Assembly: GCF_015101885.1 (NCBI RefSeq)
Contig: NZ_CP062941.1
Coordinates: 4,650,001-4,714,000 of the forward strand
From: Massilia litorea
Lineage (GTDB): Bacteria > Pseudomonadota > Gammaproteobacteria > Burkholderiales > Burkholderiaceae_D
DNA: 64,000 nt
Direction of reading: 5' to 3'
The number at the start of each line of letters is the position of its first letter. The stretch's first letter is position 1. The notes below the pieces were generated by a model. It did not search any database. It was not told where the DNA came from and worked only from the letters and a program-made list of their open reading frames with translations. Positions 1-12,019 of this stretch are shown piece by piece. Made by a program: the position numbers and the translations under genes.

Positions 1-997
1 GCGGCACGTGGCGCTTGACGCTGGCCTGGTTCATGCGCATCGTGATGCCCTTGTTGAGCGCATTGCCGATCGGGACCGCATTGAAGGTTGGGCCATACAC
101 GCCGACGATCGAGACATTGCCGCCCTTGCGTACCGAGTTGATACACCAATGCAGCACGGTCGACGCGCCGGCCTGCATCTTCATCAGGCGCCCGGTGACG
201 GTCTGCGCCATGCTGCCGGCCGCATCGCCGCCGACGGCATCGATGCAGACGTCGGCGCCCAGCCAGTCGGTCATTTTCTTGATGTGCAGCGCCATGTCGC
301 CGACGTCCTTGAAGTTCACCACTTCGCACTGGGCGAAGCGCTTCACGAATTCGAGGCGGTATTCGACTTCGTCGACCACGATCACGCGGCCGGCGCCGAA
401 CAGCCAGGCCGATTTGGCGGCGAAGATGCCGACCGGACCGGCACCGAACACGACGACGGTATCGCCCTCCTTGATGTCGCCCATTTCGGCGGCCTGGTAG
501 CCGGTCGGCAGTGCATCGGTGAGCAGCACGGCGTCATCGTCGACGATGTCGTCCGGGATCTTGATTGGAGCCACGTCGGCCATCGGAACACGCACGTATT
601 CGGCCTGGCCACCGTCGTAGCCGCCCGCGGTATGGGAGTAGCCGTAGATGGCGCCGACCGCCGTCGACATCGCGTTCACGTTGTGGCAGTTACCGTAGAG
701 TTCTTTCTGGCAGAAATAGCAGGAGCCGCAGAAGATGTTGAAGGGTACCAGCACGCGGTCGCCCACCTTCAGGGTTTGCACCTGGGAGCCGACTTCCTCG
801 ATGATGCCGATGAACTCGTGGCCGAAGGTGTGACCGACCCGGGTATCCGGCACCATGCCGTGGTACAGGTGCAAGTCGGAACCGCAAATGCAGGAGCGCG
901 TCACGCGCACGATAGCGTCGCCCGGATGTTCGATCACGGGGTCTGACTTGTGTGTCGCACGGACGCGGTAGGGCCCCCGATAGTTCATTGCCAGCAT
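1..997 (-). CDS. Zinc-dependent alcohol dehydrogenase, partial (C-terminus beyond left edge)
   Basis: Medium-chain zinc alcohol dehydrogenase that would oxidise an alcohol or aldehyde with NAD(P) in the cytoplasm. It starts at ATG 997 behind a strong GAGGAGG site and runs off the left edge after about 332 residues. Seen: catalytic zinc motif CICGSDLHLYHG near residue 38, a structural-zinc cysteine cluster (CGSCYFC, then another Cys) near residues 93-105, and a Rossmann glycine motif GAGPVG near residue 190. The early layout resembles the subgroup annotated as glutathione-independent formaldehyde dehydrogenase-like, but the substrate cannot be read from sequence. It is the only gene of its direction before ypfJ and is separated from it by about 200 bp holding a possible operator. 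Confidence 0.9.
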   Translation of the reverse strand, partial: MLAMNYRGPYRVRATHKSDPVIEHPGDAIVRVTRSCICGSDLHLYHGMVPDTRVGHTFGHEFIGIIEEVGSQVQTLKVGDRVLVPFNIFCGSCYFCQKELYGNCHNVNAMSTAVGAIYGYSHTAGGYDGGQAEYVRVPMADVAPIKIPDDIVDDDAVLLTDALPTGYQAAEMGDIKEGDTVVVFGAGPVGIFAAKSAWLFGAGRVIVVDEVEYRLEFVKRFAQCEVVNFKDVGDMALHIKKMTDWLGADVCIDAVGGDAAGSMAQTVTGRLMKMQAGASTVLHWCINSVRKGGNVSIVGVYGPTFNAVPIGNALNKGITMRMNQASVKRHVP

Positions 998-1022
998 AAT
1001 TCCTCCTCGAAAGTTTGCGGTG

Positions 1023-1040
1023 CTTACCAATGGTGGTAAG
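1023..1040. promoter_or_regulatory. Inverted repeat upstream of the alcohol dehydrogenase
   Basis: Perfect 7-bp inverted repeat CTTACCA / TGGTAAG with a 4-bp spacer, 26 bp upstream of the dehydrogenase start. A TTGACA hexamer on the minus strand lies at 1060-1065, but no good -10 follows at 17 bp. The dyad would sit in the promoter or leader, so an operator is plausible. The protein that would bind it is unknown. Confidence 0.35.
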
Positions 1041-1195
1041 TGCGAAAAAACTAAATTTATGTCAAAACGCTATCGAATGCGATACGCGCACGGAAATGAA
1101 TTCGTGTTTTTTAGCGCAATTTAAGAGCAGGATGGCATTACGTTCGCAGCAGGAAACGTGATGTTCCTGCTGGAACGCGAATAATTGCCTGGTGA

Positions 1196-2080
1196 TTACA
1201 ACTGGCGCGCTTCGAAAGTATTGCACTGCTGCGGGTCGCCGCTCTCCATCCCTTGCTTGAACCAGCGCACGCGCTGCGCGGAACTGCCGTGGGTGAACGA
1301 ATCGGGCACCACCGTGCCGCGCGACTGGCGCTGCAAGGTATCGTCGCCGATTGCCGTGGCCGTGGCCAGCGCACTCTCGACGTCGCCCTGCTCGAGGAAG
1401 GCTTCCTTCTGCTGGGTGTGGTTGGCCCAGACGCCGGCAAAGCAGTCGGCCTGCAGTTCCAGCCGCACCGACAGCGCGTTGCCTTCGGTCTCCGATGCGC
1501 GCGACTGGGCGTTATGGACCTTGTCCGATACGCCGATCAGCTTCTGCACGTGGTGCCCCACTTCGTGCGCGATTACATAGGCCTGGGCAAATTCGCCGCC
1601 GACGTGGAAGCGCTCCTGCATCAGGCGGAAGAAGCTCAGGTCGATGTACACCTTCTGGTCGCCCGGGCAATAGAAGGGCCCCGTGGCCGCGTTGCCGGTA
1701 CCGCAGGCGGTCTGGGTACGGCCTTCGAACAACACCAGTTTCGGCGGTTGGTAGGTTGCGCCCTGGGCCTTGAAGATCGGACCCCAGGCATCCTCGGTAT
1801 AGCCGAGCACGGTGCGCACGAAGCGCGTTTCGCGGTCGTTGGCCTGGGGTGCGCTCGGGTCGCGCTGCTGCTGCACCTGGGGCGCCGGCCCGCCGCCGCC
1901 GCCGAGCATGCCGATCACCGTGCCCGGATCGACGCCGAAGAAGATCGATGCCACCAGGGCGATGGCCACGGTGCCGAGGCCGATGCCGCGGCCGCCGATA
2001 TTGAAGCCGCCGCCTCCCCCGCCACCGCCGCCGCGCTGGTCTTCGACATTACTGCTCTCGCGGTCGCCTTCCCATTTCAT
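1196..2080 (-). CDS. ypfJ: Neutral zinc metallopeptidase, YpfJ family
   Basis: Membrane-anchored zinc metallopeptidase of the YpfJ (KPN_00809) family; its physiological substrate is not established. The 294 residues match the family's usual 280-300. Seen: a polar N-terminus ending in a run of glycines (residues 17-25), one hydrophobic segment around residues 33-60, and the zinc motif HEVGHHVQ near residue 168 with acidic residues downstream. The predicted topology is a short cytoplasmic tail, one membrane span and an external catalytic domain. The start ATG overlaps the stop of the upstream small gene by 4 bp (ATGA), so the two are probably translationally coupled. Confidence 0.9.
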   Translation of the reverse strand: MKWEGDRESSNVEDQRGGGGGGGGGFNIGGRGIGLGTVAIALVASIFFGVDPGTVIGMLGGGGGPAPQVQQQRDPSAPQANDRETRFVRTVLGYTEDAWGPIFKAQGATYQPPKLVLFEGRTQTACGTGNAATGPFYCPGDQKVYIDLSFFRLMQERFHVGGEFAQAYVIAHEVGHHVQKLIGVSDKVHNAQSRASETEGNALSVRLELQADCFAGVWANHTQQKEAFLEQGDVESALATATAIGDDTLQRQSRGTVVPDSFTHGSSAQRVRWFKQGMESGDPQQCNTFEARQL

Positions 2081-2253
2081 CGCGCCCTCCGCAGGCTGGA
2101 CGAATTCATGCTCTCGCGCGCATCCTTCATGCGAAATTCGTCGTCAAGTGCGAGGCCGGCACGGGCGTCGTCGTTGAGGGTGCGTTCATGACGCTCGCGT
2201 TCGACTTCGCGGTCGACGCGGGCGTGTTCCTGGTCCTGGAAAGTTGGCTTCAT
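2077..2253 (-). CDS. Small charged hypothetical protein coupled to ypfJ
   Basis: A 58-residue, highly charged protein (many R, E and D) with no membrane segment or recognisable domain. The start at ATG 2253 is chosen because an AGGA site lies a few bases upstream, while the longer reading to 2367 has no such site. The stop TGA overlaps the ypfJ ATG. Function unknown. The overlap suggests either a real small protein made with YpfJ or a translated leader that feeds ribosomes to ypfJ. Confidence 0.5.
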   Translation of the reverse strand: MKPTFQDQEHARVDREVERERHERTLNDDARAGLALDDEFRMKDARESMNSSSLRRAR

Positions 2254-2441
2254 GGCTGTCCTGATTATCTGCTGAGTCTGGGTTTGTTCCTGCGTCGGCA
2301 CCGTTGCCAACTTGAACATGCCTGCAGTATGGACGTATCGCACGAGCCAGTATGTTCGGGTATTCACATAAGGGGCGCGCCGCTTCGTATTCTGTACGTC
2401 AGCGTACAGAGGAGGCGCAGGCCATCGGCGATGCTCACGGC

Positions 2442-3383
2442 ATGACCGCCATCCTCCACGATCCCGATGCCCTGCTCGCGCTGGGCCAGGCCCTGCAGCA
2501 GGCAGGCTACCAGTTCACCACGGTCACACCGGCCACCCACCGCCGCGTCAACGGCCGGCCGGAGAATGCCATGGCGCGCGACTTGCGCGGGGTATTCGGC
2601 TGGAGCCGGCCATTCCGCGAAGCGACGGTGCCGGCGGCGATGCTGGCGCTGATGCGCCGCGCCGGCGTGCTGAACGAGCGCGGGGACAGGCTGTGCGCCA
2701 CGGTGCGCGCCTCGACCATCGGCACGTGCCTGTACTTCCACTCGGCCTTTCCGACCCATGACGAGGATGCGGTCTTCTTCGGGCCGGATACCTACCGCTA
2801 TGTCGCCGCGCTCAAGCGCGCGATGGCGGATCTGGCGCCGCCGCGCCGGGCGGTCGATATCGGCGCCGGCGGCGGGCCCGGCGCGATCGAGGTCGCGGCG
2901 TATTTCCCCGCTTGCGAGACGGTGGCGGCCGACATCAACGACCGCGCCCTGGCGCTCGCCGGCGTCAACGCGCGCCTGGCCGGAACGGCGAACGTCCAGG
3001 TGCGCCACAGCGACTTGCTCAACGACCTGGACGGCGAATTCGACCTGGTGCTGTCGAACCCGCCCTATATCCTCGACCCCGATAAACTGCGCTACCGCCA
3101 TGGCGGCGAGATGCGTGGCGCCGGGCTGTCGCTGCAGATCGTCGACGCGGCCCTCGAGCGCCTGGCGGCGGGCGGGACACTGCTGCTGTACACGGGCATC
3201 GCCATCGTCGACGGGCGCGACGAATTCCTGGACACGATCCGCCCGCGGCTGGAGGCGGCCTGCGAATCGTGGTCTTATGAGGAACTCGATCCGGACATCT
3301 TCGGCGGGCAGCTCGATTGCGAGGGATACGAAGAGGTGGAGCGGATCGCGGCGGTGTGGCTGCGGGCGACGAAGCGCGGCTAA
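2442..3383 (+). CDS. Class I SAM-dependent methyltransferase (N5-glutamine/HemK-like fold)
   Basis: Predicted methyltransferase of 313 residues. Seen: the SAM-binding motif VDIGAGGGPGAIEVA in the middle, an acidic residue ending the next strand (AADIND), and the catalytic-type motif SNPPY about 60 residues later. That motif is typical of enzymes acting on amide or amino nitrogens (HemK/PrmC, RlmG-type). The N-terminal 130 residues are helical and unassigned. A GGAGG stretch at 2411-2415 is far from ATG 2442, so the start is uncertain. The gene stands alone, divergent from the ypfJ pair, and ends just before a strong terminator. Substrate unknown. Confidence 0.8.
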   Translation: MTAILHDPDALLALGQALQQAGYQFTTVTPATHRRVNGRPENAMARDLRGVFGWSRPFREATVPAAMLALMRRAGVLNERGDRLCATVRASTIGTCLYFHSAFPTHDEDAVFFGPDTYRYVAALKRAMADLAPPRRAVDIGAGGGPGAIEVAAYFPACETVAADINDRALALAGVNARLAGTANVQVRHSDLLNDLDGEFDLVLSNPPYILDPDKLRYRHGGEMRGAGLSLQIVDAALERLAAGGTLLLYTGIAIVDGRDEFLDTIRPRLEAACESWSYEELDPDIFGGQLDCEGYEEVERIAAVWLRATKRG

Positions 3384-3397
3384 AGAATGGTAGAAAT

Positions 3398-3426
3398 AAA
3401 AAAGGCTCCCGAGGGAGCCTTTTTTA
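3398..3426. terminator. Bidirectional rho-independent terminator (copy 1)
   Basis: Hairpin AGGCTCCC-GA-GGGAGCCT flanked by A and T runs, usable on both strands. It ends the methyltransferase on the plus strand and the tRNA-Ser unit on the minus strand. It is the first of three near-identical terminators, each lying 3' of a tRNA-Ser copy. Confidence 0.9.
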
Positions 3427-3433
3427 TTACTTC

Positions 3434-3540
3434 TGGCGGAGAGGGTGGGATTCGCCCACATCCCGCGGGCCGCCCCCGCGCTTGCAAGCGCGGGTCTTCG
3501 AATCCGACACGGGAAGCGCGCAGGCGCTTCCCTCCTCTCC
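3434..3540 (-). pseudogene. Decayed tRNA-Ser relic
   Basis: Retains the 5' acceptor strand GGAGAGG and the 3' end CCTCTCCGCCA of the neighbouring tRNA-Ser genes. Its T arm has lost two bases of the loop (GTGGGCGAATCCCAC instead of GTGGGTTCGAATCCCAC). The D and anticodon arms are replaced by two GC-rich palindromes, GGGAAGCGC/GCGCTTCCC and CCCGCGC/GCGCGGG. It is about 107 nt long and has no plausible anticodon arm. The same 3' flank and terminator follow it as in the intact copies, so it is a degenerate tandem duplicate. Confidence 0.65.
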
Positions 3541-3550
3541 ACCAGTAAAT

Positions 3551-3577
3551 AAAAAAGGCTCCCGAGGGAGCCTTTTT
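3551..3577. terminator. Rho-independent terminator (copy 2), 3' of tRNA-Ser
   Basis: Hairpin GGCTCCC-GA-GGGAGCC with A and T runs, starting 8 bp beyond the 3' end of the intact tRNA-Ser at 3585-3674 in the direction of its transcription. Almost identical in sequence to the copy at 3398-3426. Confidence 0.85.
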
Positions 3578-3583
3578 CATTTA

Positions 3584-3674
<91 letters not shown>

Positions 3675-3706
3675 TGAATCGGTGTTGCGGTCGCTGCAAG
3701 GCTGGC

Positions 3707-3735
3707 ATTATAGCGAGCGATCCTGTGTTGTGCAA
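3707..3735 (-). promoter_or_regulatory. Sigma-70 promoter of tRNA-Ser copy 1
   Basis: Minus-strand TTGCAC (3730-3735), 17-bp spacer, perfect TATAAT (3707-3712), with the tRNA 5' end 33 bp downstream. The 5' flank between promoter and tRNA is shared with copy 2. Confidence 0.75.
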
Positions 3736-3820
3736 GGGAACGATGCCAGAGGCATACAAAGACTTTAGGCAACAATGATCGGCGTTTCGCTGGGCACAGG
3801 TGCCCAGCCTTCCGTAAATG

Positions 3821-3847
3821 AAAAAAGCTCCCAGAGGGAGCTTTTTT
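3821..3847. terminator. Rho-independent terminator (copy 3), 3' of tRNA-Ser copy 2
   Basis: Hairpin AAGCTCCC-AGA-GGGAGCTT with flanking A and T runs, 8 bp past the 3' end of the tRNA at 3855-3944. It is diverged by a base or two from the other two copies. Confidence 0.85.
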
Positions 3848-3853
3848 CATTTA

Positions 3854-3944
<91 letters not shown>

Positions 3945-3978
3945 TAAATCGGTGTTGCGGTCGCTGCAAGAGACCAAC

Positions 3979-3984
3979 ATTATA
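3979..3984 (-). promoter_or_regulatory. -10 element of tRNA-Ser copy 2
   Basis: Perfect TATAAT on the minus strand at the same distance from the tRNA as in copy 1. The matching -35 position (4002-4007) reads TTCCGT and is weaker than copy 1's TTGCAC, so this copy may be expressed less. Confidence 0.6.
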
Positions 3985-4027
3985 GCCACCCGCTGCCAAA
4001 AACGGAAGAGCTATTTATCCTCAGAAC

Positions 4028-5374
<1,347 letters not shown>

Positions 5375-5421
5375 CTAATCTGCAATTGTACCAAGCGGGC
5401 AGCGGATTTCGATGGCGAGAT

Positions 5422-6726
5422 TTACGTCTCGCCGGCGTCCTCATCCAGCTGGCGCAGGAAAGCCAGTTTCTCCGCAATCTTCGCCTCCACCCCGCGCGGC
5501 ACCGGCTGGTACCAGCGCGGCTCCGGCATGTTCTCGGGGAGGTAGGTTTCGCCGGCCGCATAGGCATTCGGCTCGTCGTGGGCGTAGCGGTATTCGTGGC
5601 CGTAGCCGAGCTCTTTCATGAGCCTGGTCGGGGCATTGCGCAGATGTACCGGCACTTCGCGCGACTTGTCCTTGCGGACAAACGCCATCGCCGCATTGAA
5701 GGCGTTGTAGCCGGCATTGCTCTTGGCCGCGATCGCGAGGTAGACGACCGCCTGCCCGAGCGCCAGTTCGCCCTCGGGAGAGCCGAGGCGCTCGTAGGTG
5801 GTCGCGGCATCGTTGGCGATCTGCAGCGCGCGCGGGTCGGCCAGGCCGATGTCTTCCCAGGCCATGCGCACGATGCGGCGCGACAGGTATTTGGCATCGG
5901 CCCCACCATCGAGCATGCGGCACAGCCAGTACAGCGCCGCGTCCGGATGCGAGCCGCGTACGGATTTGTGCAGGGCCGAGATCTGGTCGTAGAAATTGTC
6001 GCCGCCCTTGTCGAAGCGGCGCGAGTTCAGGGTCAGCGCGTTGTCGACGAATTCGCCGGTGATCGTGGTGATGCCCGAGGTTTCGGCCGAGGTCTTGGTC
6101 TGCTCGAGCAGGTTCAGGAAGCGGCGGGCGTCGCCGTCGGCGTAGCCGATCAGGGTCGAAATCGCGATCTCGTCGAATTTCAAATGGGCCAGCACGCGCT
6201 GCTGCGCACGGGCCAGCAACTGGCGCATCTCGTCGTCGTTCAGCGCTTTGAGCACATATACCTGCGAGCGCGACAGCAGCGCCGAGTTCACCTCGAACGA
6301 GGGATTCTCGGTGGTGGCGCCGATCAGCGTCACCAGGCCCGACTCGACGAATGGTAGCAAGGCGTCCTGCTGCGACTTGTTAAAACGGTGGATCTCGTCG
6401 ATGAAGAGGATCGTGTGCTTGCCGCGCGCCAGGTACTGCTCGGCCTGTTCGACCGAGGCGCGAATGTCCTTCACGCCCGACAGCACGGCGGACAAGGCGA
6501 TGAATTCGCAGTCGAAGGCGTAGGCCGTCAGGCGCGCCAGCGTGGTCTTGCCGACGCCGGGCGGCCCCCACAGGATCATCGAATGCGGTTTGCCGGATTT
6601 GAAAACCAGGTTCAGCGGCTTGCCGGGGCCGAGCAGGTGGCTCTGGCCGATGACTTCGTCGATGGTGCGCGGGCGCAGGGCTTCGGCCAGCGGCGCGGCC
6701 GGCTCGTTCTTGAAAAGGTCATCCAC
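5422..6726 (-). CDS. rarA: Replication-associated recombination protein A (AAA+ ATPase)
   Basis: RarA/MgsA, a clamp-loader-like AAA+ ATPase that acts at stalled replication forks. Seen: Walker [10 protein letters not shown], Walker B FIDEIHRF, the sensor region [12 protein letters not shown], and the C-terminal MgsA tetramerisation domain. I place the start at GTG 6726 (VDDLFKNEP...), which has GGAG 8 bp upstream and gives 434 residues, the family size. The reading can be extended to ATG 6834, but those 36 residues are basic and unlike the family. It sits between lolA and serS; the order ftsK-lolA-rarA-serS is a conserved betaproteobacterial block. Confidence 0.95.
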   Translation of the reverse strand: MDDLFKNEPAAPLAEALRPRTIDEVIGQSHLLGPGKPLNLVFKSGKPHSMILWGPPGVGKTTLARLTAYAFDCEFIALSAVLSGVKDIRASVEQAEQYLARGKHTILFIDEIHRFNKSQQDALLPFVESGLVTLIGATTENPSFEVNSALLSRSQVYVLKALNDDEMRQLLARAQQRVLAHLKFDEIAISTLIGYADGDARRFLNLLEQTKTSAETSGITTITGEFVDNALTLNSRRFDKGGDNFYDQISALHKSVRGSHPDAALYWLCRMLDGGADAKYLSRRIVRMAWEDIGLADPRALQIANDAATTYERLGSPEGELALGQAVVYLAIAAKSNAGYNAFNAAMAFVRKDKSREVPVHLRNAPTRLMKELGYGHEYRYAHDEPNAYAAGETYLPENMPEPRWYQPVPRGVEAKIAEKLAFLRQLDEDAGET

Positions 6727-6840
6727 GGCGGACTCCAGCGGCGCGGCTGAAACAGAATGAAAAGTTGTGCATGCGGCTAGTGTAGCTGATGCGCCCAGCA
6801 CCCGCGCGCGCAGGCGCCGCGCGCGGCGGCGCATGGCCGA

Positions 6841-7473
6841 CTATTGCTTGTTGACTTCCGCGCCCTTCGGCATCTCGAACCTGAACTCCTGCGCGCCCAG
6901 CGATGGGTTGCGCTGGAAGCTGGTGAATTTCAGTACCGAGGTCTGGCCAAAGGTGTCCTTCAATTCCATCGCTTCCGGCGTGCCGTTCTTCAGGCCGATG
7001 CTGATCTGTTCGAAGGTCGTGTCCTTCGCTTTCGGCACGGCATTAAGCCATTCGAGGCCGTCGCGGGTGCCCGCCTCCGACAGGGTGAAGTTCTTTTCGA
7101 GGTCGTTGCTGCCGAACAGGATGGCGGCCGGCGAGGAGCCGAGGGCGTTCCCGAGTTTTTTCACGGTGACCTGGTTCAGGTCCTTGTCGTAGATGTAGAG
7201 CTGGTCGCCGTCGGCCTGCAGCAGCTGGTCGTAGGGCTTGGTGTAGTTCCAGATGAATTTGCCGGGGCGGGCGAAGACGAAGCTGCCGCTCGAGACGGGC
7301 GAGATCTTGCCGGTCTGGGATTTGCGCTGCTGTTGCTGGGTGAACTCGCCTTTGGCGGCCTTGGTGGTGGCGACAAAAGATTTGAACTGCTCGAGGGCGC
7401 TTGCGTGGGCGGCGCCGGAGAGTGCGAACGCGACAGTGGCGATCAGGGTGGCGATGTTCTTTTTAGCGATCAT
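6841..7473 (-). CDS. lolA: Outer-membrane lipoprotein carrier protein LolA
   Basis: Periplasmic chaperone that takes lipoproteins from LolCDE at the inner membrane to LolB at the outer membrane. The 210 residues include a clear signal peptide cleaved after AAHA (around residue 23). The mature part shows the family's beta-rich pattern, with the early FTQQQQ segment and the [13 protein letters not shown] motif characteristic of LolA. It lies downstream of ftsK on the same strand, as in many proteobacteria. The roughly 107 bp between them holds one arm of a dispersed repeat. Confidence 0.95.
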   Translation of the reverse strand: MIAKKNIATLIATVAFALSGAAHASALEQFKSFVATTKAAKGEFTQQQQRKSQTGKISPVSSGSFVFARPGKFIWNYTKPYDQLLQADGDQLYIYDKDLNQVTVKKLGNALGSSPAAILFGSNDLEKNFTLSEAGTRDGLEWLNAVPKAKDTTFEQISIGLKNGTPEAMELKDTFGQTSVLKFTSFQRNPSLGAQEFRFEMPKGAEVNKQ

Positions 7474-7511
7474 TGGGGTCCTTTTTCAGTGTGCGGTGTG
7501 CATAGGCACGA

Positions 7512-7542
7512 ACGCGTGGGCTCAGGAGCCCACCCTACGTTA
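7512..7542. repeat. Single arm of dispersed GGGTGGGC repeat
   Basis: One arm of the repeat seen as full inverted pairs at 14233-14377 and 18671-18783. It reads GCGTGGGCTCAGGAGCCC followed by ACCCTACGTTA. The arm is itself a small hairpin (TGGGCTC/GAGCCCA). No partner arm is visible nearby. Confidence 0.6.
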
Positions 7543-7580
7543 CTCCGCTGTATCGGTCGGTGCGGAAGCGAACGGGTCGC

Positions 7581-10073
7581 TTACTCTGCCTGGGTGGCGG
7601 GCACGAGGATGTCGCGGTTGCCGTTGCTTTGCATCGGCGAGACGACGCCGCTTTGCTCCATCTGCTCGAGCAGGCGGGCGGCGCGGTTGTAGCCGATGCG
7701 CAGGTGGCGCTGGACCAGGGAGATCGAGGCGCGGCGGTTCTTCAGCACCACGGCCACGGCCTGGTCGTACATCGCGTCGGACTCGCCCCCGCCTTCGCCG
7801 GCCGGCATGCCGTCGCCGCCGGTGGCGCCCTCTTCCAGCGTGCCGCCTTCCAGGATGCCTTCAATGTAATTCGGCTCGCCCAGCGACTGAAGATGTTTTA
7901 CAACTCGATGCACTTCGTCGTCCGACACGAAGGCGCCGTGCACGCGCACCGGCAGGCCGGTACCGGGCGGCATGTAGAGCATGTCGCCCATGCCGAGCAG
8001 GGCTTCGGCGCCCATCTGGTCGAGAATCGTGCGCGAGTCGATCTTCGAACTCACCTGGAACGCGATGCGGGTCGGGATGTTCGCCTTGATCAGGCCGGTG
8101 ATGACGTCGACCGACGGACGCTGGGTCGCCAGGATCAGGTGGATGCCGGCGGCGCGCGCCTTCTGCGCGATACGGGCGATCAGCTCTTCGACCTTTTTAC
8201 CCACGACCATCATCAGGTCGGCCAATTCGTCGATGATGATGACGATCGTCGGCAGCTTTTCCAGCGGCTCCGGATTGTCCGGCATGATCGAGAACGGATT
8301 CGGGATGTGCTCTTCGCGCTTGGCCGCATCCGCGATCTTGGTGTTGTAGCCGGCCAGGTTACGCACGCCCAGCTTCGACATCAATTTGTAGCGGCGCTCC
8401 ATCTCGTTCACGGCCCAGTTCAGCGCGTGGCCGGCCTGGCGCATGTCGGTCACGACCGGCGCCAGCAGGTGCGGGATGCCTTCGTAGACCGACATTTCCA
8501 GCATCTTCGGGTCGATCAGGATCAGGCGCACGTCGGCCGGATCGGATTTGTACAGCAGCGACAGGATCGTCGCGTTGATGCCGACCGATTTACCGGAACC
8601 GGTGGTACCGGCCACCAGCAGGTGCGGCATCTTGGCCAGGTCCGCCACCACCGGTTTGCCGGCGATGTCCTTGCCCAGCGCGACCGTCAGGTTCGAGGCG
8701 CTGTCGTTATAGACCTTGGAGCCGACGATTTCCGTCAGGCGCACGATCTGGCGCTTCGGGTTCGGCAGCTCGAGCGCCATGTAGTTCTTGCCGGGGATGG
8801 TTTCCACGACGCGGATCGAGGTCAGCGACAGCGAACGCGCGAGGTCGCGCGCCAGGTTGACGATCTGGCTGCCCTTCACGCCGGTGGCAGGCTCGATTTC
8901 GTAGCGCGTGACGACCGGGCCCGGGAAGGCGGCCACGACCTTGGCTTCGACGCCGAAGTCGGACAGCTTCTTCTCGATCAGGCGGCTGGTGAATTCGAGC
9001 ACGTCGACGGAGACCGTTTCCTGCGCCGGCGGCGGTTCGTCCAGCAGCGACAAAGGCGGCAGCGGCGAGTCGCCCGGCAGGTCGCGGAAGAGCGGCGTCT
9101 GCTGCTCCTTGACGGCGCGCTCGCCTTTTGGCACCGACATCATCTGCGGTTCGATCTTGATCGGTGCAGGCATCGACCCAGATTCAGCCGCCATCGTCTG
9201 GGCGGCAACGGCCGGTGCGCCGGCGGCAGGCGCGCCCAGCGAAGGCGCGGCACGGGCCGGGGCCGGCACATGCAGCGGTTCGTCGTCGTCGAGCTGCGGC
9301 TCGGCGCGCCGCGCCGGCGCAGGCTTCTCGATTTTCGCCCGTTCGGTCACCACGGCTTCGTCGCGCTGTACGGCCGCCGCTTCGCCCTGGCGCCGGTCTT
9401 CGCGGTCTTCGACCCGCATGCGGAACCAGTCCATCGTGCTTTCCGCGGCCTCGCCGATGCGCTCGGCCACGGCCAGCCAGGAGACGTGGAAGAACAGCGA
9501 GAAACCGAGGCCGAACAGCAGCAGCAGGAGCAGGGTCGCGCCCGTGAAACCGAAGGCGACCTGGGCGGCGTGGCCGAGCAGCTGGCCCAGCACCCCGCCC
9601 GGGGCGCGCGGCAATTCGACGTCCCAGGACCACATGCGCAGGTATTCGAGGCCGACGCTGCCGGCGAACATCAGGCCGAAACCGATCCAGCGGACGATGA
9701 ATTCGTCCTGGTGCTCCGGTTCGGCCGGCGTGGGCAGCTTGTCGGTCAGTTTGCGGTAACCGCGCCAGACCGCGCGCATGAACAGGGCGCCCCACCACCA
9801 GGCGGAAAAACCGAAAATGAACAGCAACAGGTCGGCCAGCCAGGCGCCGGCCTTGCCGCCCAGGTTGGAAATGCTGGCGACGGTATTCGCGTGCGACCAG
9901 CCCGGATCGGCCTTGTTGTAGCTTAGCAAAATCATCACGAAATACAGGAAGCCGACGGCCATCGCGATCCAGCGCGCCTCCAGCAGGAGACGGGCGAGAC
10001 GGCGCGGCATCGGCGATCGCGGGGACGGATGACGGGGTGGTGTCGTGGGCTGTGCGGGACTCTTCTTGCTCAT
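7581..10073 (-). CDS. ftsK: DNA translocase FtsK
   Basis: Septal DNA pump that moves the chromosome terminus and activates XerCD at dif. With the start at ATG 10073 it is 830 residues. Seen: four or five hydrophobic N-terminal segments (residues about 30-200), a proline/alanine-rich linker (about 240-340), and the motor domain with Walker A GTTGSGKS near residue 490 and Walker [14 protein letters not shown]-terminal winged-helix gamma domain ([20 protein letters not shown]) reads KOPS. The reading frame stays open past 10073 into antisense of trxB, but this start gives the expected N-terminus. Divergent from trxB. Confidence 0.96.
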   Translation of the reverse strand: MSKKSPAQPTTPPRHPSPRSPMPRRLARLLLEARWIAMAVGFLYFVMILLSYNKADPGWSHANTVASISNLGGKAGAWLADLLLFIFGFSAWWWGALFMRAVWRGYRKLTDKLPTPAEPEHQDEFIVRWIGFGLMFAGSVGLEYLRMWSWDVELPRAPGGVLGQLLGHAAQVAFGFTGATLLLLLLFGLGFSLFFHVSWLAVAERIGEAAESTMDWFRMRVEDREDRRQGEAAAVQRDEAVVTERAKIEKPAPARRAEPQLDDDEPLHVPAPARAAPSLGAPAAGAPAVAAQTMAAESGSMPAPIKIEPQMMSVPKGERAVKEQQTPLFRDLPGDSPLPPLSLLDEPPPAQETVSVDVLEFTSRLIEKKLSDFGVEAKVVAAFPGPVVTRYEIEPATGVKGSQIVNLARDLARSLSLTSIRVVETIPGKNYMALELPNPKRQIVRLTEIVGSKVYNDSASNLTVALGKDIAGKPVVADLAKMPHLLVAGTTGSGKSVGINATILSLLYKSDPADVRLILIDPKMLEMSVYEGIPHLLAPVVTDMRQAGHALNWAVNEMERRYKLMSKLGVRNLAGYNTKIADAAKREEHIPNPFSIMPDNPEPLEKLPTIVIIIDELADLMMVVGKKVEELIARIAQKARAAGIHLILATQRPSVDVITGLIKANIPTRIAFQVSSKIDSRTILDQMGAEALLGMGDMLYMPPGTGLPVRVHGAFVSDDEVHRVVKHLQSLGEPNYIEGILEGGTLEEGATGGDGMPAGEGGGESDAMYDQAVAVVLKNRRASISLVQRHLRIGYNRAARLLEQMEQSGVVSPMQSNGNRDILVPATQAE

Positions 10074-10148
10074 GCTGCTGGCTGCTGATGTGTTCGCCGT
10101 GGCGGAATCCGACCATTCTAAAGCATGTCGCGTTGCGATACCCCATGA

Positions 10149-11219
<1,071 letters not shown>

Positions 11220-11230
11220 CAAGGAGCCCG

Positions 11231-11899
11231 ATGGCAGGCATGAAAGACTTTGCCGAACTCAAATCCCTGCGCGACCGGCTGCAGGAAGAGGAACGCCTGC
11301 GCGCCATCGAGCAGGCCGAACGCGAAAAGCGCGAACGCATCGCCCGCGAACGCGCGGTCGAGTTCCGCAGCGCCATGGACGGCGTCAAGAAGATGCCGGA
11401 GTCGAACCGCTACGTCTATCGGCCGGTGCAGGAAGCGCTGCTGCGCGAGCAGCCCGCACGGCGCGTCCTGTCGCAGGAAGAAGACGACGCCCTGGTGCTG
11501 CAGCAGTCGCTGTCGGACATGTTCGACGTGGACGGCCTGCTCGACGACGACCCGACGCTCTCCTATTCAAAAGACGGCGTCGGTCCCGACGTCGTGAAAA
11601 AGCTGCGCAAGCGCCACTGGCCGCTACAGGACGAACTCGACCTGCACGGCATGACGCGCGACACCGCACGCGGCCAGGTCGGCGACTTCGTGCGCCGCTC
11701 GGTCCGCCGCGGCGTGCGCTGCGTGCGCATCATCCACGGGGTCGGCTACGGCTCCCCGAACGGCGAGCCGGTATTGCGCTCGGTCGTGCACAGCTGGCTG
11801 GTCCAGCTCGACGAAGTCGTCGCCTTCTGCGTGGCAAACCGGGCCGACGGCGGCAATGGCGCGCTGATCGTGCTGCTCAAGCCGGCACTCGACCGTTAA
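11231..11899 (+). CDS. Smr/MutS2-C domain protein
   Basis: A 222-residue protein with a charged, coiled-coil N-terminal half (E/R-rich, residues 1-50) and a C-terminal Smr domain (about 125-215). The motif LDLHGMTRD and the later IIHGVGYGS are the family's conserved HG-containing signatures. Smr domains are nicking endonucleases or RNA cleavage modules acting in recombination or on stalled ribosomes; the YdaL/SmrA/SmrB subgroup fits this architecture. Expressed behind trxB with an AAGGAG site before the start. Confidence 0.88.
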   Translation: MAGMKDFAELKSLRDRLQEEERLRAIEQAEREKRERIARERAVEFRSAMDGVKKMPESNRYVYRPVQEALLREQPARRVLSQEEDDALVLQQSLSDMFDVDGLLDDDPTLSYSKDGVGPDVVKKLRKRHWPLQDELDLHGMTRDTARGQVGDFVRRSVRRGVRCVRIIHGVGYGSPNGEPVLRSVVHSWLVQLDEVVAFCVANRADGGNGALIVLLKPALDR

Positions 11900-12019
11900 T
11901 GCGGGGCGGATACAACACTCACCGCGTTGCAATACTGTCGAGGCGACATCCCTTTGTCGGCACGTTGTAGAATTGCGCCGACCCGCCGTCCATGCAGCGC
12001 CTACCATAAGGGAAGTCCA

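Noticed and set aside
3434..3544. Functional tRNA (either strand) in the relic
   Set aside because: Acceptor ends match on both strands, but no 7-nt anticodon loop with U33 or proper D arm can be folded, and the T loop has lost two bases.
5414..5433. Terminator overlapping the rarA stop codon
   Set aside because: GGCGAGA/TCTCGCC hairpin encloses the stop but lacks a U tract; too weak to call.
6727..6834. N-terminal extension of RarA to ATG 6834
   Set aside because: 36 basic residues unlike the family; GTG 6726 has a good ribosome site and gives the normal length.
7560..9926. Long plus-strand open frame over ftsK
   Set aside because: Antisense shadow of ftsK; low-complexity His/Asp/Arg composition and no ribosome site.
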